From assembly GCF_001039355.2 (NCBI RefSeq), contig NW_019774125.1, positions 396,032 through 460,031 on the forward strand: a stretch of DNA of 64,000 bases, given 5' to 3'. The notes below the pieces were generated by a model. It did no database searches, was not told where the DNA came from, and saw nothing but the letters and a program-made list of their open reading frames with translations. A program made the position numbers and the translations under genes. Shown piece by piece: positions 62,801-64,000 of the stretch (the first letter of the stretch is position 1; each line of letters opens with the position of its first letter). The stretch is from Lingula anatina (Eukaryota > Brachiopoda > Lingulata > Lingulida > Lingulidae).

Positions 62801-63955
62801 AACTATGGCCAGCAATCGATGCAGCTGAGGTGAGTCAAGTTGATTGTTCTCTGCTATCCTGATTCACAACTAACACAATGCATTTGACTCTAAACTTTTG
62901 TTATACTCCTCCGTCCTTAGATAAACATGTCAAGAACTGACGTACAGCTAAAAGTACTCTGTTTGGGATTTCTCACTAAATTTAAGCTTTTCCTTGTGAA
63001 AAAAAGTTATTTTCTCCCACTCACATGATTGCTTGGATGTGTGATTCTTGTTAAATAATTTGACAGTAAATGAACTGTGATTCATGTGGACTGTCAAGGT
63101 CAAAGTCACTGTTGACTGTGAAGGTCTTTATTTTTAAGGTCTTAATTGGGAAAGATTGCTAGCTTTTTAGGATGTTTTTATTGAAGCATTCATGTACCTT
63201 TTGTACATTTTCATATGTGTATATACAGAGTACACTTTTACAATGGATACAAATGGAGACTGAAAAAGGGCTTTTATACCATGATACGTATTCATGATTC
63301 AGTAATATTTTCAATTGGTATTATTTTCAGTTAGTGAACAAGTTAAACAATGCATCATGGGGGGAGAGAAATTTTACAGCTTACCTGAAAAAGGATATTC
63401 CAAAGCGTTTCTTTTATAACAATCACAGCAGGATTGCTCCAGTAGTTGTCATGGCAGATATTGGCAACCATATGACAACGGTACGATTAAGGATTAAACT
63501 AAATTATGAGTAATACCTAGATGTTCATAAAATAACAGAATACCATATTTGTTTTGAAAATGAGATTACTTCAGTTATAATTTTTGTGTCCTTTTTTAAT
63601 TCCTATTGTTTGCAATATATATTTCTTACGCATTCAGAACTGTATTTTCATAATCTAGTAAGTGGACTGAGATAGTCTGATGTATTTCAGAGTTACATAT
63701 GGTCCTTAAAGTTACATTTGAAGCCAGTGTGAATGTCCAATGTAAATCAGTATAATCATGATGAACTCTTTTATATATGTGATGACTTATAAATGAAGTG
63801 TTTTTGTTTTTTGTTTCAGTTTGCATCTCCGAATATGCTGACTTTTAATGACACAGATGAACATAATAAAACTGTTGTTCACAATTGGAGAGGTCAACAT
63901 GGCTATGACAATACAGAAAATGACATGCATGCCATATTTTATGCCATAGGACCTA
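59836..63955 (+). CDS. ENPP6: ENPP6-like phosphodiesterase 2 (3' part beyond right edge)
   Basis: Tandem paralogue of the gene at 49705. Seven exons join in frame: 59836-60079, 61255-61403, 61908-62079, 62399-62560, 62696-62829, 63331-63480, 63820-63955. Phases match gene 1; exon 5 is two codons shorter (ELWPAIDAAE). The same signal peptide, VDGMRWDY, Ser72 in FPSSSYPNYY, SIDHFGHLYGPD, LADHGM and QHGYDN are present, so the enzyme should be active. Substitutions between copies cluster outside these motifs. The stalk and membrane exons would follow after 64000. Confidence 0.9.
61422..61786 (+). repeat. ~182-bp direct duplication around a single N in ENPP intron
   Basis: 61422-61604 and 61606-61786 are near-identical (start GGGATTCACTCACTGAGT, end TGTTTATCAATG) with one N at 61605 between. 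Same pattern as at 40112, so a contig overlap laid end to end is likely. The interior CTTCTCACTAAACTGC recalls the MITE family. Confidence 0.85.
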
Positions 63956-63972
63956 GTAAGTAATGTTTTTAT

Positions 63973-64000
63973 TTGTGTGTGTGTGTGTGTGTGTGTGTGT
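63973..64000. repeat. (GT)n microsatellite at window end
   Basis: GT dinucleotides run to the last base. Confidence 0.9.

Overview
The window is animal nuclear DNA: AT-rich, intron-dense, with GT-AG introns, microsatellites, many small inverted-repeat transposons and two N-run gaps. Gene content (STRADA, SLC49A4/DIRC2 and ENPP6-like genes, a lipocalin cluster) and extreme haplotype-like duplication suggest a highly polymorphic marine invertebrate. A mollusc or other spiralian is my guess; the sequence alone does not settle the phylum.

Layout. 1-18 kb: a minus-strand lipocalin cluster. Gene A (exons 1-2, rest off the left edge), gene B (intact, about 202 aa), gene C (a pseudogene) and an exon-4 remnant D lie in segmentally duplicated DNA shaped by two families of non-autonomous inverted-repeat elements and LINE 3' fragments. 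18.9-23.8 kb (+): nine exons of an SLC49A4/DIRC2-type MFS transporter; its N-terminal exons are not seen and one splice acceptor is non-canonical. 24.7-30.6 kb (+): a ten-exon gene giving an unbroken 1017-residue membrane protein with a coiled coil; I do not recognise its family. 32.7-33.5 kb (+): a small two-exon secreted peptide with 14 cysteines. 37.5-44.4 kb (+): STRADA, the pseudokinase partner of LKB1, with three exons present twice around a single N. 45.6-46.7 kb (-): an intronless bacterial-type CapA/PGA_cap gene with two frameshifts, next to a 1.5-kb palindromic transposon complex. 49.7-55.7 kb and 59.8 kb to the right edge (+): two tandem ENPP6-like phosphodiesterase genes.

The genes do not form an operon-like system; they are independent loci, three of them (lipocalins, ENPP6-like, STRADA exons) showing tandem duplication of different age or origin. 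All exon joins given were checked by hand for frame. No tRNA, rRNA or CRISPR was recognised. The best candidates for undescribed biology are the 1017-aa membrane/coiled-coil protein, the Cys-rich peptide, and the CapA-like gene inside an animal genome.
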